Assembly: GCA_947452065.1 (NCBI GenBank)
Contig: CANGBB010000009.1
Span: forward strand, 1 to 64,000
DNA length: 64,000 nt
DNA from: Gammaproteobacteria bacterium
GTDB taxonomy: Bacteria; Pseudomonadota; Gammaproteobacteria; Steroidobacterales; Steroidobacteraceae
Direction of reading: 5' to 3'
A model generated the notes under the pieces. That model had not been told where the DNA came from and did no database searches. It saw only the letters and a list, made by a program, of their open reading frames with translations. The position numbers were made by a program, and so were the translations under genes. Positions 7,422-16,882 of the stretch are shown here, one piece after another; the first letter of the stretch is position 1; every line of letters begins with the position of its first letter.

Positions 7422-8972
7422 ATGAGCATGAGATGGACTTCAAAACAGCCGCGCCTCGCTGCGTCGCGCTGGATCAAACTGACGGCCTGCCTGCTGGCGG
7501 GATTTGGTGCGTGGAACGCATTACCGGCCGCGGCGCAGGATGCGCCTGCTGCAGCACCTCCGGCAGCCGAAGCGGCTGCGGCGCCTGCTGAAGCGGCCGC
7601 TGCGACCACTGCCGAAGCTGCTGCACCGGCAGCCGCCCCGGCTCCCACTCCCAACAAGGGCGACACGGCTTGGATGCTGACTTCAACGGCGATGGTGCTG
7701 CTGATGTCGGTGCCGGCGCTGGCTTTGTTCTACGGCGGCCTAGTCCGCAAGAAGAACATGCTGTCGGTACTCATCCAAGTATTCGTGGTCTTCTCACTGA
7801 TCACGGTACTTTGGTGTGTCTACGGCTACTCGCTGGCCTTCACTGAGGGCAATGCCTTCATCGGTGGATTGGGTAGGTTGTTCCTGAATGGCACCTTCAA
7901 TCCAGCGGATGGCAGTTACTCCCTCGCCGCCACGTTCAGTAAGAACACTCCGTTGTATGAGCTGGTGTTCGTCGCCTTCCAGGCCACGTTCGCAGCCATC
8001 ACCGTGTGTCTGATCCTGGGATCCATTGTCGAGCGCATCAAGTTCTCGGCGCTGCTGATCTTCTGCGTGATCTGGTTCACCATCAGCTACCTGCCGATCG
8101 CGCACATGGTCTGGTTCTGGCAGGGACCGGATGCGTACACCTCGGCTGATGTTGTCGATGCGATGAATGCCAAGGCGGGTCTGCTGTGGCAGTGGGGCGC
8201 GCTGGACTTCGCCGGCGGCACCGTGGTGCACATCAACGCCGGTGTGGCCGGTCTGGTCGGCGCCTTAATGCTCGGCAAGCGCCTGGGCTTTGGTCGCGAA
8301 GCCATGCCGCCGCACAGCCTGACGATGACGATGATCGGAGCTTCGCTGCTGTGGTTCGGCTGGTTCGGCTTCAATGCCGGCTCGGCGCTGGAAGCCAACG
8401 GCACGGCCGGTCTGGCCTTCATGAACACCTACCTGGCAACGGCCTGCGCGGTGATCTCCTGGACGTTCGGCGAATGGCTGCTGAAGGGTAAGCCCTCTCT
8501 GCTGGGCGCTGCCTCGGGCTGCGTCGCCGGTCTGGTGGCCATCACCCCCGCTGCAGGCAACGTGGGTATCCCGGGCGCGTTCATCATCGGCCTGTTGGCC
8601 GGCCTCATCTGCCTGTGGGGCGTCACGGGGCTGAAGAGACTGATCAAAGCCGACGATTCGCTGGATGTGTTCGGCGTGCATGCGCTGGGCGGCATCTCCG
8701 GTGCGCTGCTGACGGGTATCTTCAATGCCCCCGCGCTGGGCGGCCCGGGCTTCTACAACAACTGGTTCGAGATGAAGCCTGGCTACGGCGCCATCTTCGA
8801 CCAGTTCCTGGTGCAGGCCAAGGCGGTCGGCCTGACGGTGGTGTGGACTGCGGTATCGGCCTACATCGCCTTCAAGATTGCTGACCTGATCGTCGGGCTG
8901 CGCGTCCCCGAAGACGCCGAGCGCGAAGGTCTGGACACCACCTCGCACGGTGAAATGGCTTATCACGACTGA
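7422..8972 (+). CDS. amtB: Ammonium transporter AmtB
   Basis: Inner-membrane ammonium channel with about eleven helices. Family signatures are clear: LFYGGLVRKKNMLSVL near the start of the core, FAGGTVVHINAGVAGLVGAL with the pore histidine, and FGVHALGGISGALLTG with the second. The start at 7422 (or 7419) follows GGGAGA; an ATG at 7407 lacks a ribosome-binding site. A signal peptide (to AAAQ) is followed by an unusually long Ala/Pro/Glu-rich periplasmic stretch of about 45 residues before the first core helix. It is co-directional with the T-loop-less PII gene and ends before a strong terminator. Confidence 0.95.
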   Translation: MSMRWTSKQPRLAASRWIKLTACLLAGFGAWNALPAAAQDAPAAAPPAAEAAAAPAEAAAATTAEAAAPAAAPAPTPNKGDTAWMLTSTAMVLLMSVPALALFYGGLVRKKNMLSVLIQVFVVFSLITVLWCVYGYSLAFTEGNAFIGGLGRLFLNGTFNPADGSYSLAATFSKNTPLYELVFVAFQATFAAITVCLILGSIVERIKFSALLIFCVIWFTISYLPIAHMVWFWQGPDAYTSADVVDAMNAKAGLLWQWGALDFAGGTVVHINAGVAGLVGALMLGKRLGFGREAMPPHSLTMTMIGASLLWFGWFGFNAGSALEANGTAGLAFMNTYLATACAVISWTFGEWLLKGKPSLLGAASGCVAGLVAITPAAGNVGIPGAFIIGLLAGLICLWGVTGLKRLIKADDSLDVFGVHALGGISGALLTGIFNAPALGGPGFYNNWFEMKPGYGAIFDQFLVQAKAVGLTVVWTAVSAYIAFKIADLIVGLRVPEDAEREGLDTTSHGEMAYHD

Positions 8973-8994
8973 CAGAGTTCTCTCCTCCTGAATT

Positions 8995-9030
8995 GCCCCG
9001 GGCGTCCGCAAGGCTCCCGGGGCTTTTTTT
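8995..9030 (+). terminator. Rho-independent terminator of glnK-amtB
   Basis: The stem GCCCCGGG (8995-9002)/CCCGGGGC (9016-9023) has a 13-base loop and is followed by seven T residues. It lies 22 bp after the amtB stop and separates that operon from dapF. Confidence 0.85.
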
Positions 9031-9082
9031 GAGTGCGCGCCGCGCGCGGCACGGACGGCGGCACGCCCTGCACCGGCTCGGG

Positions 9083-9088
9083 TATGCT
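9083..9088 (+). promoter_or_regulatory. Possible -10 box of the dapF operon, placed for a leaderless transcript
   Basis: TATGCT (9083-9088) ends six bases before the dapF ATG at 9095, so initiation at the usual distance would start at the ATG itself. The -35 region is GC-rich and poor. The call is weak on its own but resembles the trpL and tetR arrangements in this window. Confidence 0.3.
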
Positions 9089-9094
9089 TGCGCC

Positions 9095-9925
9095 ATGCAT
9101 TTGAGCTTCACGAAGATGCACGGCGCGGGCAATGACTTCATCGTCTTTGATCGTCCCGCCGGCATGGCATTGCCCAGCGCGGAGCAGTGGCGCGCTCTCG
9201 CGGATCGGCATCGCGGCATTGGCTTCGATCAGGCCATCGTGTTCGAACCGGCGCGAACGCCAGATACGCTGGCTTATTACCGGATCTTCAACGCCGACGG
9301 CAGCGAGGTTGAGCAGTGTGGCAACGGCGCGCGCTGCGCAGTCCGGTTGTTGCAGTTGCAGGGCCGCGCCGGCGACGGAGATGTGACGCTCGGCAGCCCG
9401 GCCGGCACGGTGCGCGGTCGCATTGGAGAAGGCGGGATCATCAGCGTCAACATGGGGCCGCCGCGTTTTGATCCGGCCGCGCTGCCATTCGTTGCAGCGG
9501 CCGAAGCCCTGAGCTATGCCATCGAGATCGATGGGCGAAACTATGAGATCGGCGCGGTGTCGATGGGCAATCCGCATGCCGTCCTGCGGGTGGCGGACGT
9601 GGAATCCGCACCGGTCGAGGCCATCGGTCGGGCGCTGCAGCAGCACGCGCGCTTTCCGAAGCGGGTCAATGTCGGCTTCATGCAGATCGTAGATGCCAGT
9701 CATATCCGTCTGCGGGTTTTCGAGCGCGGCGTCGGCGAGACACTCGCCTGCGGCACGGGGATTTGCGCGGCAGTCGTAGTGGGACGCGCTCAGGGTCTGC
9801 TGGGCGCGAATGTCGAAGTGCATGTGCCGGGCGGACGACTGAGCGTAAACTGGGAAGGTGGCGATGCGCCGGTCTGGCTGGCCGGTCCGGCGGCCGTCGC
9901 GTTCACCGGTCAGATCGATTTTTGA
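9095..9925 (+). CDS. dapF: Diaminopimelate epimerase DapF
   Basis: Converts LL-diaminopimelate to the meso form for lysine and peptidoglycan synthesis in the cytoplasm. The 276-residue protein carries both catalytic cysteines in their motifs: Cys75 in EQCGNGARC and Cys219 in ACGTGICA. The N-terminal FTKMHGAGNDF signature fixes the start at 9095; the frame extends further upstream only through the terminator. First gene of the conserved dapF-DUF484-xerC-hslVU group. Confidence 0.97.
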   Translation: MHLSFTKMHGAGNDFIVFDRPAGMALPSAEQWRALADRHRGIGFDQAIVFEPARTPDTLAYYRIFNADGSEVEQCGNGARCAVRLLQLQGRAGDGDVTLGSPAGTVRGRIGEGGIISVNMGPPRFDPAALPFVAAAEALSYAIEIDGRNYEIGAVSMGNPHAVLRVADVESAPVEAIGRALQQHARFPKRVNVGFMQIVDASHIRLRVFERGVGETLACGTGICAAVVVGRAQGLLGANVEVHVPGGRLSVNWEGGDAPVWLAGPAAVAFTGQIDF

Positions 9926-9955
9926 GTGGATGATGGGATCAAGAGGAAGGATGGC

Positions 9956-10672
9956 ATGAGCAGCACTTCGGCACAGTCGGTGTCCACTTCGAGCGTGGAC
10001 GAGAGCGTACTGGTCCAGTACCTGCAAGACACTCCGGACTTCTTCGAGCGTCATGCCGCTCTCCTGACGCGACTGCGCCTGCAGCATCCGCGCAGTGGCA
10101 CCACCATCTCGCTGATCGAGCGACAGGTGGAGGTGCTGCGCGCGAAGCATGCGGCACTAGAAGAGCAGCTGGCGGAATTCGTGAGTGTGGCCCGGGCCAA
10201 TGATGCCCTCGCCGAGAAGATCCACCACTTTGCCAGCCAGTTGCTGCGGACCACCACTTCGGCGGAAGCACTGACGCTGATTGAAAAATGCCTGCGCGAG
10301 GAGTTCGACACGCACTACGGTGCGCTGATCCTGCAGCGCGCGCCGGATGCTGAGCCCACCGCACTAGGTGATGGAGCAGCCAGCTTCGTGCGTCTGGTCG
10401 CTCCGGAGGATGCGGGTTTTCTCAGCTTTGAAACGCTCTTCGCTGCCGGCAAGCCGCGCTGCGGTCAGGTGCGCGATTCACAGCGGACGTTTCTGTTCGG
10501 TGATGACGGCGTCAACATCGCCTCGGTGGCGCTGGTGCCGCTCACTGAGCTCTCGAGCGTCGGACTGCTGGCGCTGGGCAGCGTGGACAAGCAGCGCTTC
10601 CATCCGGGCATGAGCACAGAATTCCTGGCACGCATGGGTTCATTGATTGCCGCAGCCATCTCCCGCAGCTGA
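9956..10672 (+). CDS. DUF484 family protein (GAF-like)
   Basis: The 238-residue protein sits between dapF and xerC, its standard place in gammaproteobacteria. An N-terminal signature LVQYLQDTPDFFERH and a coiled segment (RQVEVLRAKHAALEEQLAEFV) are followed by a GAF-like domain. The start at 9956 follows the ribosome-binding site GAGGAAGG. Function is not established; the genetic linkage suggests a link to XerC-dependent chromosome resolution or the cell envelope. xerC overlaps its 3' end. Confidence 0.9.
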   Translation: MSSTSAQSVSTSSVDESVLVQYLQDTPDFFERHAALLTRLRLQHPRSGTTISLIERQVEVLRAKHAALEEQLAEFVSVARANDALAEKIHHFASQLLRTTTSAEALTLIEKCLREEFDTHYGALILQRAPDAEPTALGDGAASFVRLVAPEDAGFLSFETLFAAGKPRCGQVRDSQRTFLFGDDGVNIASVALVPLTELSSVGLLALGSVDKQRFHPGMSTEFLARMGSLIAAAISRS

Positions 10673-11576
10673 GCTCGGCGGACCCGGCCTCGAATGGATT
10701 GACCGGTTCCGACAGCATCTCGGCGTCGAACGCCGACTCTCTCCGCATACCGTCAGCAATTACACCCGCGATCTGATAGCACTGCGCGAATGGTGCGCGC
10801 GCCGCGGGATTGATGACTGGCGCACGCTGGACAATCAACACATACGCACCTTTGCCGCGCAGAGCCATGCCGCGGGACTCGGACCGCGCAGCGTGCAGCG
10901 TCGGCTGTCAGCGGTGCGTACGTTCTTCGAATATCTCCTGCGCGAGCGCGAGCTGACCGGCAACGCCGCCTACGACATCCGCGCGCCCAAAGGCAGTCGG
11001 CGCCTGCCTCATGCCCTGGATGCGGATCAGATGGCGCGGCTTCTGGATTTCAAGCCCTCCGATGCTCTGGAGACGCGCGATCTGGCGATGATGGAACTGC
11101 TCTACTCCTCGGGCCTGCGACTCTCGGAGATGACCGGCCTGAATCTCGGCGATATTGATCTGGATGATCGCACCGTGCGGGTGACCGGCAAGGGGAATCG
11201 CCAACGCATCGTGCCGGTTGGAAGCCATGCCATCACGGCACTCCGGGCCTGGCTCAGCGAGCGCGGCGGACTGGCCAAGCCGGATGAGATGGCGATCTTC
11301 GTCGGCCGGAATGGCAAACGCGTGGGCACCCGCAACGTGCAATTGCGCATCGCGGCGCACGCTCGTCGGCAGGGACTACCGCTGGGGGTGCACCCTCACC
11401 TGTTCCGCCACTCTTTCGCCACGCATCTGCTGGAATCGAGCCGCGATCTGCGCGGCGTACAGGAACTGCTCGGTCACGCCAACATCGGCACCACGCAAAT
11501 CTATACGCACCTTGATTTCCAGCATCTGGCCCGCACCTATGAGAGTGCACACCCGCGCGCGCGACGCCGCGGCTGA
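10647..11576 (+). CDS. xerC: Tyrosine site-specific recombinase XerC
   Basis: With XerD it resolves chromosome dimers at dif. The 309-residue protein has the SAM-like N-terminal core-binding domain (about 14-105) and the catalytic domain with all active-site residues: Arg158 (SSGLRLSEM), Lys182 (TGKGNRQR), His251 and Arg254 (HLFRHSF), His277 (LGHANIGT) and the nucleophile Tyr286 (IYTHL). The likely start is TTG 10647, which overlaps DUF484 by 26 bases; no in-frame ATG or GTG lies before the N-terminal domain. The overlap implies translational coupling. Confidence 0.93.
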   Translation: MPQPSPAAELGGPGLEWIDRFRQHLGVERRLSPHTVSNYTRDLIALREWCARRGIDDWRTLDNQHIRTFAAQSHAAGLGPRSVQRRLSAVRTFFEYLLRERELTGNAAYDIRAPKGSRRLPHALDADQMARLLDFKPSDALETRDLAMMELLYSSGLRLSEMTGLNLGDIDLDDRTVRVTGKGNRQRIVPVGSHAITALRAWLSERGGLAKPDEMAIFVGRNGKRVGTRNVQLRIAAHARRQGLPLGVHPHLFRHSFATHLLESSRDLRGVQELLGHANIGTTQIYTHLDFQHLARTYESAHPRARRRG

Positions 11577-11599
11577 AATTAGCGCAGAGGCAACTGCTG

Positions 11600-12142
11600 A
11601 TGAGCCACTTCGATCCCCACGGAACCACCATTCTCGCGGTCCGCCGCGCCGGCCGCATTGCACTGGGTGGTGACGGCCAGGTCACGCTGGGCCAGACGGT
11701 CATGAAGAACAATGCGCGCAAGGTGCGCCGGCTGTACAACGGTAAGGTGCTGGCGGGATTCGCCGGCGGCACTGCAGATGCTTTCACGCTATTCGAGCGT
11801 TTCGAAGGCAAGTTGGAGAAATTCGGCAACCTGACACGCGCGGCCATCGAACTGGCCAAGGACTGGCGGAGCGATCGCTATTTACGGCGCCTCGAGGCGC
11901 TGCTGCTGGTCGGCGACGCACAATCGCTATTCGTGATTTCGGGTAATGGCGATGTCATCGAGCCGGAACATCCGCTGGTGGCCATCGGTTCAGGCGGAGC
12001 GTTTGCGCAGGCGGCTGCGAGGGCCTTGTACGAATCCACGGAGCTATCGGCTCGCGAGATTACCGAGCGGGCACTGAACATTGCCGCCGACATCTGCATC
12101 TACACCAATCGCACGCTGACCATCGAGGAGTTGCCCGAGTGA
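11600..12142 (+). CDS. hslV: ATP-dependent protease peptidase subunit HslV
   Basis: Proteolytic core of the HslUV (ClpYQ) protease. The 180-residue protein has the N-terminal nucleophile threonine in GTTILAVRR after an eight-residue propeptide (Thr9 would become residue 1 after processing). The family signatures [14 protein letters not shown] and [17 protein letters not shown] follow. The stop overlaps the GTG start of hslU by 4 bases, as is typical for this pair. Confidence 0.96.
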   Translation: MSHFDPHGTTILAVRRAGRIALGGDGQVTLGQTVMKNNARKVRRLYNGKVLAGFAGGTADAFTLFERFEGKLEKFGNLTRAAIELAKDWRSDRYLRRLEALLLVGDAQSLFVISGNGDVIEPEHPLVAIGSGGAFAQAAARALYESTELSAREITERALNIAADICIYTNRTLTIEELPE

Positions 12143-13467
12143 CGCCGCACGAGATCGTCCAAGAACTGGACAAGCACATCGTGGGCCAGGGTGCGGCCAA
12201 GCGCGCCGTTGCCATCGCGTTGCGCAATCGCTGGCGCCGCGCTCAGGTGGATGAATCGCTCCGTCACGAGATCACGCCAAAGAACATTCTGATGATCGGG
12301 CCCACGGGTTGTGGCAAGACCGAGATCGCGCGCCGTCTGGCACGGCTGGCCAACGCTCCCTTTGTAAAGGTTGAAGCCACGAAGTTCACCGAGGTCGGCT
12401 ATGTCGGTCGCGAGGTGGATTACATCATCAAGGAACTGGCCGATGTCTCGGTCAAGATGATGCGTGAGCAGGAAATGGCGCGAGTCCGCGATCAGGCCAA
12501 GACGGCCGCGCGCGAGCGTATCCTCGACGTTCTGCTGCCGCGACCAAAGCTCACTGGATTTTCTACAGACGAACCCTCGGTGCCGCGCGATGCCGAGACG
12601 CGCAACAAGTTTCGCGACATGTTGATGCGCGGAGAACTTGATGGACGCGATATTGAGATAGAGGTGGCCGCGCTCCCAGGCGGCATCGACATTATGGCGC
12701 CTCCGGGCATGGAAGAGATGCAGCAGCAACTGCAGTCCATGTTCCAGAACCTCGGCAGCCAGCGCACACGCACCAAGCGCATGAAGGTTGGCGAGGCGCT
12801 CAAGATTCTGGTCGATGAGGAAGCCGCCAAGCTACTCAACGAAGAGGAGTTGCGAGCCCGTGCCGTCGCGGCCGCCGAACAGAACGGCATTGTGTTCATC
12901 GACGAGCTGGACAAAATTGCTCGCCGGCAGGAGACCTCTGGCGCCGATGTCTCCCGCGAGGGTGTGCAGCGCGATCTGCTGCCGCTGGTTGAAGGCTGCA
13001 CGGTATCGACGAAATATGGCTCGCTGAAAACGGATCATGTGCTGTTCATCGCCAGCGGTGCCTTTCACATGAGCAAGCCTTCGGATCTGATTCCGGAGTT
13101 GCAGGGCCGCTTCCCGATCCGCGTCGAACTCGATTCGCTGAAAGTGGAGGATCTGGTGCGTATCCTGACCGAGCCGGACGCATCACTGACGGCGCAGTAC
13201 AGCGCTCTGCTGGCCACTGAGGGCGTAACGCTGCGCTTCGAGCCTGAGGCCGTCCGACGCATCGCCGAGATTGCGCATCACGTGAACGAGCGGACCGAGA
13301 ATATCGGGGCGCGCCGGCTCCATACGGTCATGGAGAGACTGCTCGAAACCCTGTCCTTCGAAGCCAGCGACCAGTCAGGCACTGCACTGACCATTGATGC
13401 CGCCTACGTGGATGCGCATCTGGGTACGCTGTCGCGGGATGAAGACCTGAGCCGCTACATTCTTTGA
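12139..13467 (+). CDS. hslU: HslU ATPase subunit of the HslUV protease
   Basis: AAA+ unfoldase that feeds HslV. The 442-residue protein has Walker A GPTGCGKT (54-61), pore loop GYVG (87-90), a helical I domain (about 110-230), Walker B IVFIDEL (251-257) and sensor arginines in the C-terminal part. It ends with the family-typical SRYIL tail that docks into HslV. It starts with GTG at 12139, coupled to hslV. Confidence 0.96.
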   Translation: MTPHEIVQELDKHIVGQGAAKRAVAIALRNRWRRAQVDESLRHEITPKNILMIGPTGCGKTEIARRLARLANAPFVKVEATKFTEVGYVGREVDYIIKELADVSVKMMREQEMARVRDQAKTAARERILDVLLPRPKLTGFSTDEPSVPRDAETRNKFRDMLMRGELDGRDIEIEVAALPGGIDIMAPPGMEEMQQQLQSMFQNLGSQRTRTKRMKVGEALKILVDEEAAKLLNEEELRARAVAAAEQNGIVFIDELDKIARRQETSGADVSREGVQRDLLPLVEGCTVSTKYGSLKTDHVLFIASGAFHMSKPSDLIPELQGRFPIRVELDSLKVEDLVRILTEPDASLTAQYSALLATEGVTLRFEPEAVRRIAEIAHHVNERTENIGARRLHTVMERLLETLSFEASDQSGTALTIDAAYVDAHLGTLSRDEDLSRYIL

Positions 13468-13486
13468 TCGCTTTGAAAGTGCCCGC

Positions 13487-14404
13487 ATGAAAACGGCTGC
13501 TGGTGAGAACATGAAGAAAGTTGTGACGGTACTGCCCACGCCTGAGCCACACTGGGTTGGCGACGGCTTCCCGGTGCGTTCGCTGTTCTCCTACGGATTA
13601 CAGGAGCCGGACATCAGCCCGTTCCTGCTGCTGGATCATGCCGGTCCGCACAACTTTGAACCTGGCAATGTGAATCGGCCGCGTGGCGTAGGCGTGCATC
13701 CGCATCGCGGATTCGAGACCGTCAGCATCGCGTATCAAGGCGAAGTTTCGCACCGCGACTCGACCGGGCAAGGCGGCACGATCGGACCAGGAGATGTGCA
13801 GTGGATGACCGCTGCCGGTGGCATCCTGCATGAAGAATTTCATTCGCAGAACTTCACGCGCTCGGGCGGGCCTTTCCACATGGTGCAGTTGTGGGTGAAC
13901 CTGCCGGCGAGTCATAAAATGAATCCTCCAAGCTATCAGCCCATTCTTGCCAGAGAAATTCCCACTGTGGATCTTTCGGCCAGCGGTGGCGGCAAACTGC
14001 GGGTGATTGCCGGTGCGCACGGCGATGCCCGCGGTCCGGCGCGCACCGTCACGCCCATGAATGTCTGGGATCTGCAACAGCGCGGCGGGGAGTCAGCAAC
14101 GCTGACTGTGCCTGAGGGTCACAATGCGCTGGTGGCCGTACTCACGGGCCGGGCGCACATCGGCGCGGCTGCCGTGCCGGTGAAACAGGATGAAGTAGCG
14201 GTGCTGGAGCGCGCAGGCACGGCACTGCGCGTCAGTGCTGCGACGGACTGCATGGTACTGATCCTCACCGGTGAGCCGCTGGGCGAGCGCGTCATCGGTT
14301 ACGGGCCTTTTGTGATGAACACTCGCGAGCAGATCATGCAGGCGATCGACGATTTCAACCGCGGCAAGTTTGGCGAGATGCCAGCCGGTCAGCCCGCAGT
14401 CTGA
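13487..14404 (+). CDS. Pirin family protein (bicupin)
   Basis: The 305-residue double-cupin protein has the pirin metal-site region VGVHPHRGFETVSIAYQGE and a later glutamate/histidine pair (LHEEFHS), plus the pirin C-terminal domain ending FVMNTREQI. Related bacterial proteins act as quercetin 2,3-dioxygenases or redox-sensitive regulators; which applies here is unknown. A second in-frame start at 13511 (MKKVVTVL) follows GGTGAG and may be the real one. The gene overlaps the convergent uup by 16 bases. Confidence 0.88.
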   Translation: MKTAAGENMKKVVTVLPTPEPHWVGDGFPVRSLFSYGLQEPDISPFLLLDHAGPHNFEPGNVNRPRGVGVHPHRGFETVSIAYQGEVSHRDSTGQGGTIGPGDVQWMTAAGGILHEEFHSQNFTRSGGPFHMVQLWVNLPASHKMNPPSYQPILAREIPTVDLSASGGGKLRVIAGAHGDARGPARTVTPMNVWDLQQRGGESATLTVPEGHNALVAVLTGRAHIGAAAVPVKQDEVAVLERAGTALRVSAATDCMVLILTGEPLGERVIGYGPFVMNTREQIMQAIDDFNRGKFGEMPAGQPAV

Positions 14405-16194
14405 GCTTCCAGTTCCGCCCAGCGGGCATAGACCGCTTCGATTTGCGCTGCCAGGTCGGCAAGTCGCTGCAATTCGCGCTGCACTTCATTCTGAGGGCGT
14501 GAGTAAAAAGCCGTATCGCTGATCAAGCCTTCCAACGCTGAGTGCTCGCCCTCGAGAGCAGCAAGCCGCTCGGGTAACGCATCGAGCTCGCGCTGATCTT
14601 TGTACGAGCGCTTGCGCGACTTGCTGGCTACAGCTGCGGGTGCAGGCGCCGAGGCATTCGTACTGGCATTGGTCCGTGTGTTTCGTACGGCCTGACGTTT
14701 TGCGGCATCGTACTGTTCCCAGTCGCTGTACCCACCCACAAAATCCTGTACGGTGCCGCTGCCATCCAGTACCAGCAGGTCGGTCACCACGTTGTCGAGG
14801 AACGCGCGATCGTGACTCACCAGCAGTAACGTACCGCTGAAGTCGGCCACACATTCCTCGAGCAATTCCAGTGTGTCCATGTCCAGATCGTTGGTCGGCT
14901 CGTCGAGCACCAGAAGATTGGCCGGCTGGGCAAACAATCGCGCGAGCAGCAGGCGATTGCGCTCGCCGCCGGAAAGCGCACGCGCCGGTGTCTGCAACTG
15001 ATCCGGACGGAACAGGAAGTCGCGCAGGTAGCCGCTGACGTGACGCGAGGCACCGTTGATGAACACATGGTCGCCACGTTCCACGACGTTATGAGCGACC
15101 GACTCATCGAGCCGCAGCTGCATGCGCTGCTGGTCGTAGTACGCCACATCGAGCCGCGTGCCGAGTCGCACATGCCCTGTGGCGGGCTGCAGCTCACCGA
15201 GAATCAATCGCAGCAGCGTGCTCTTGCCGGCACCATTGGGGCCAACGATACCGATGCGATCGCCGCGCATGATGCGGGTGCTGAAGTCGCGAATGATGGT
15301 GCGTCCGCCCACTTCCACGCTCGCATGCTCGGCCTCGAACACCAGGCGCCCTGACACTGCTGCATCCTGTGCGGTGAGTTCGATACGCCCTTGGCGTTCG
15401 CGCCGCTGCCGATGCTCCTCGCGCAGCGCGTACAGGGCGCGCACACGGCCTTCATTGCGCGTGCGCCTGGCCTCAATGCCCTTGCGGATCCAGGTCTCTT
15501 CCTGTGCCAGCTTCTTGTCGAATAGTGCATTGGCCTGTTCTTCCGCTGCCAGGAGCTGGGCTTTCTTGGCAGTGAAGGTCGTGTAGTTGCCCGCTGTGGA
15601 GAACAATCGACCGCGATCGAGTTCAACGATACGCGTGGCCAGCCGATCGACGAAGCGGCGATCATGACTCACGAACAGCAGCGCGCCACGGTAGGCAAGC
15701 AGCGTCTGTTCGAGCCATTCGATGGCGGCGATATCGAGATGGTTCGTGGGCTCGTCGAGCAGGAGGATGTCGGGCTCGCACACTAGTGCACGGGCCAAGA
15801 GTGCGCGACGGCGCCAGCCGCCTGAGAGTTGGGAGAAACGCGCCTGTGCATCGAGCTGTAGGCGGGAGGTGATCTCCGCGACGCGCTGTTGCGCCCTCCA
15901 GGGCTCGGCCAGCACGTCCTGCGGGAGACCGGCAGCAACCAGTTCACCGACGGTGACATCGGTCTGATCATCCAGATCCTGGCGCAGATGGGCCAGACGC
16001 GCTCCGGGCTGCAACCAGACACTTCCGCTGTCTGGCTGGGCTTCACCGAGAGCGAGGCGGAGCAATGAGGATTTGCCCTCGCCATTACGACCGATCAGAC
16101 AGACGCGCTCGCGCTCATCCACCTGCAGCGTGGCGTGGTCAAGCAGAGGCCGCGAGCCGAAGGCCAGCGAAACATCATCGAAACGCAGCAACAT
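14389..16194 (-). CDS. uup: ABC-F ATPase Uup
   Basis: Soluble twin-ATPase of the ABC-F group, which acts on ribosomes or branched DNA. The 601-residue protein has Walker A1 GRNGEGKSS and signature LSGGWRRRALLARAL, then a linker rich in Arg/Glu (about 220-290). The second half has Walker A2 GPNGAGKST, signature LSGGERNRLLLARLF and Walker B LLVLDEPTNDLD. The C-terminal Ala/Lys linker plus coiled coil (ALPERLAALEGEHSALEGLI) is the DNA-binding extension that marks Uup rather than EttA. Confidence 0.92.
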   Translation of the reverse strand: MLLRFDDVSLAFGSRPLLDHATLQVDERERVCLIGRNGEGKSSLLRLALGEAQPDSGSVWLQPGARLAHLRQDLDDQTDVTVGELVAAGLPQDVLAEPWRAQQRVAEITSRLQLDAQARFSQLSGGWRRRALLARALVCEPDILLLDEPTNHLDIAAIEWLEQTLLAYRGALLFVSHDRRFVDRLATRIVELDRGRLFSTAGNYTTFTAKKAQLLAAEEQANALFDKKLAQEETWIRKGIEARRTRNEGRVRALYALREEHRQRRERQGRIELTAQDAAVSGRLVFEAEHASVEVGGRTIIRDFSTRIMRGDRIGIVGPNGAGKSTLLRLILGELQPATGHVRLGTRLDVAYYDQQRMQLRLDESVAHNVVERGDHVFINGASRHVSGYLRDFLFRPDQLQTPARALSGGERNRLLLARLFAQPANLLVLDEPTNDLDMDTLELLEECVADFSGTLLLVSHDRAFLDNVVTDLLVLDGSGTVQDFVGGYSDWEQYDAAKRQAVRNTRTNASTNASAPAPAAVASKSRKRSYKDQRELDALPERLAALEGEHSALEGLISDTAFYSRPQNEVQRELQRLADLAAQIEAVYARWAELEAQTAG

Positions 16195-16296
16195 GCTTAG
16201 GTAGCCGGGATCAGCGAATGGTGAGTGCGCCCCGAAGGCAACCGTTGCGCGACGACGCAGCGCTGGGTGTGCGCCGCAGCCGTTGCAGCCGGGCCA

Positions 16297-16491
16297 TCAG
16301 GTGTCGGACTTTTCCAGCTTCTTGACCGGATCGGCGGGCGGCGCCGAGGTCTCGCCCTCTTTCATGGCGGACTTGAAACCCTTGACGGCGGCACCGAGGT
16401 CGGAGCCGATGGTCTTCAGTTTCTTGGTGCCAAACACCAGCAGCACGACCAGCAGGATGATCAGCAGATGACGGGGAGCGAATAAATCCAC
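16297..16491 (-). CDS. tatA: TatA-type subunit of the twin-arginine translocase
   Basis: The GTG at 16491, preceded by GGAGGG 7 bases upstream, gives a 64-residue protein. It has one N-terminal membrane helix ([13 protein letters not shown]), the hinge [14 protein letters not shown], the amphipathic helix [12 protein letters not shown] and a short charged tail. These are TatA features; a longer N-terminal tail in the open frame (to 16527) is not needed. No tatB or tatC lies beside it. Candidate Tat substrates in the window are the aldo/keto reductase at 44.7 kb and the sulfatase at 50 kb. Confidence 0.88.
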   Translation of the reverse strand: MDLFAPRHLLIILLVVLLVFGTKKLKTIGSDLGAAVKGFKSAMKEGETSAPPADPVKKLEKSDT

Positions 16492-16596
16492 GGTATGCCC
16501 TCCAGACACGAATGACCCCAAGGCCATTCACGCTATACAGACGAGTCCTGCGATACCCCGCGCGGCCATGCGGCCGCGCACTCAACCGATGCGCTG

Positions 16597-16740
16597 TTAG
16601 CGGCGACCGGCTGGCTTGCGGGCCGGAGCAGCTGCCGCGCTCTTGGCGGCCACTTTCTTACCAGCGTCCTTGGGACGCGTCTTGCCGAAGGAACCCGCGT
16701 AGATCTTGCCGCGACGAGTCTTGCGATCACCCTTGCCCAC
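16597..16740 (-). CDS. Small ribosomal subunit protein bTHX
   Basis: The 47-residue protein VGKGDRKTRRGKIYAGSFG... is almost entirely the THX signature, followed by KTRPKD and a Lys/Ala/Arg-rich tail. It starts at GTG 16740 with GGAG about 10 bases upstream. THX binds 16S rRNA in the head of the 30S subunit. The frame extends upstream to 16812 without family similarity. Confidence 0.88.
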   Translation of the reverse strand: MGKGDRKTRRGKIYAGSFGKTRPKDAGKKVAAKSAAAAPARKPAGRR

Positions 16741-16838
16741 TTGTCCGCTCCAGTCCTTGATCAGCGCAGATTGCGCGACGGCGAGTCTAGGGGGTTCCCT
16801 CCGCCGCCGCAATGCGAATGGAGCCCTTGGGAGACACC

Positions 16839-16860
16839 GGGCGCACCGCGGGGTGCGCCC
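16839..16860 (-). other. Stable hairpin downstream of korB
   Basis: The perfect 9-bp stem GGGCGCACC/GGTGCGCCC with a four-base loop lies 23-44 bp after the korB stop. There is no T-run on either strand, so it may slow 3' decay or assist factor-dependent termination rather than act as an intrinsic terminator. Confidence 0.35.
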
Positions 16861-16882
16861 GAAAGGGCCCGTTCAGCCCATC

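Noticed and set aside
8963-10150. 395-residue minus-strand frame opposite dapF
   Set aside because: dapF has both catalytic cysteine motifs and conserved gene order. The antisense frame also crosses the amtB terminator.
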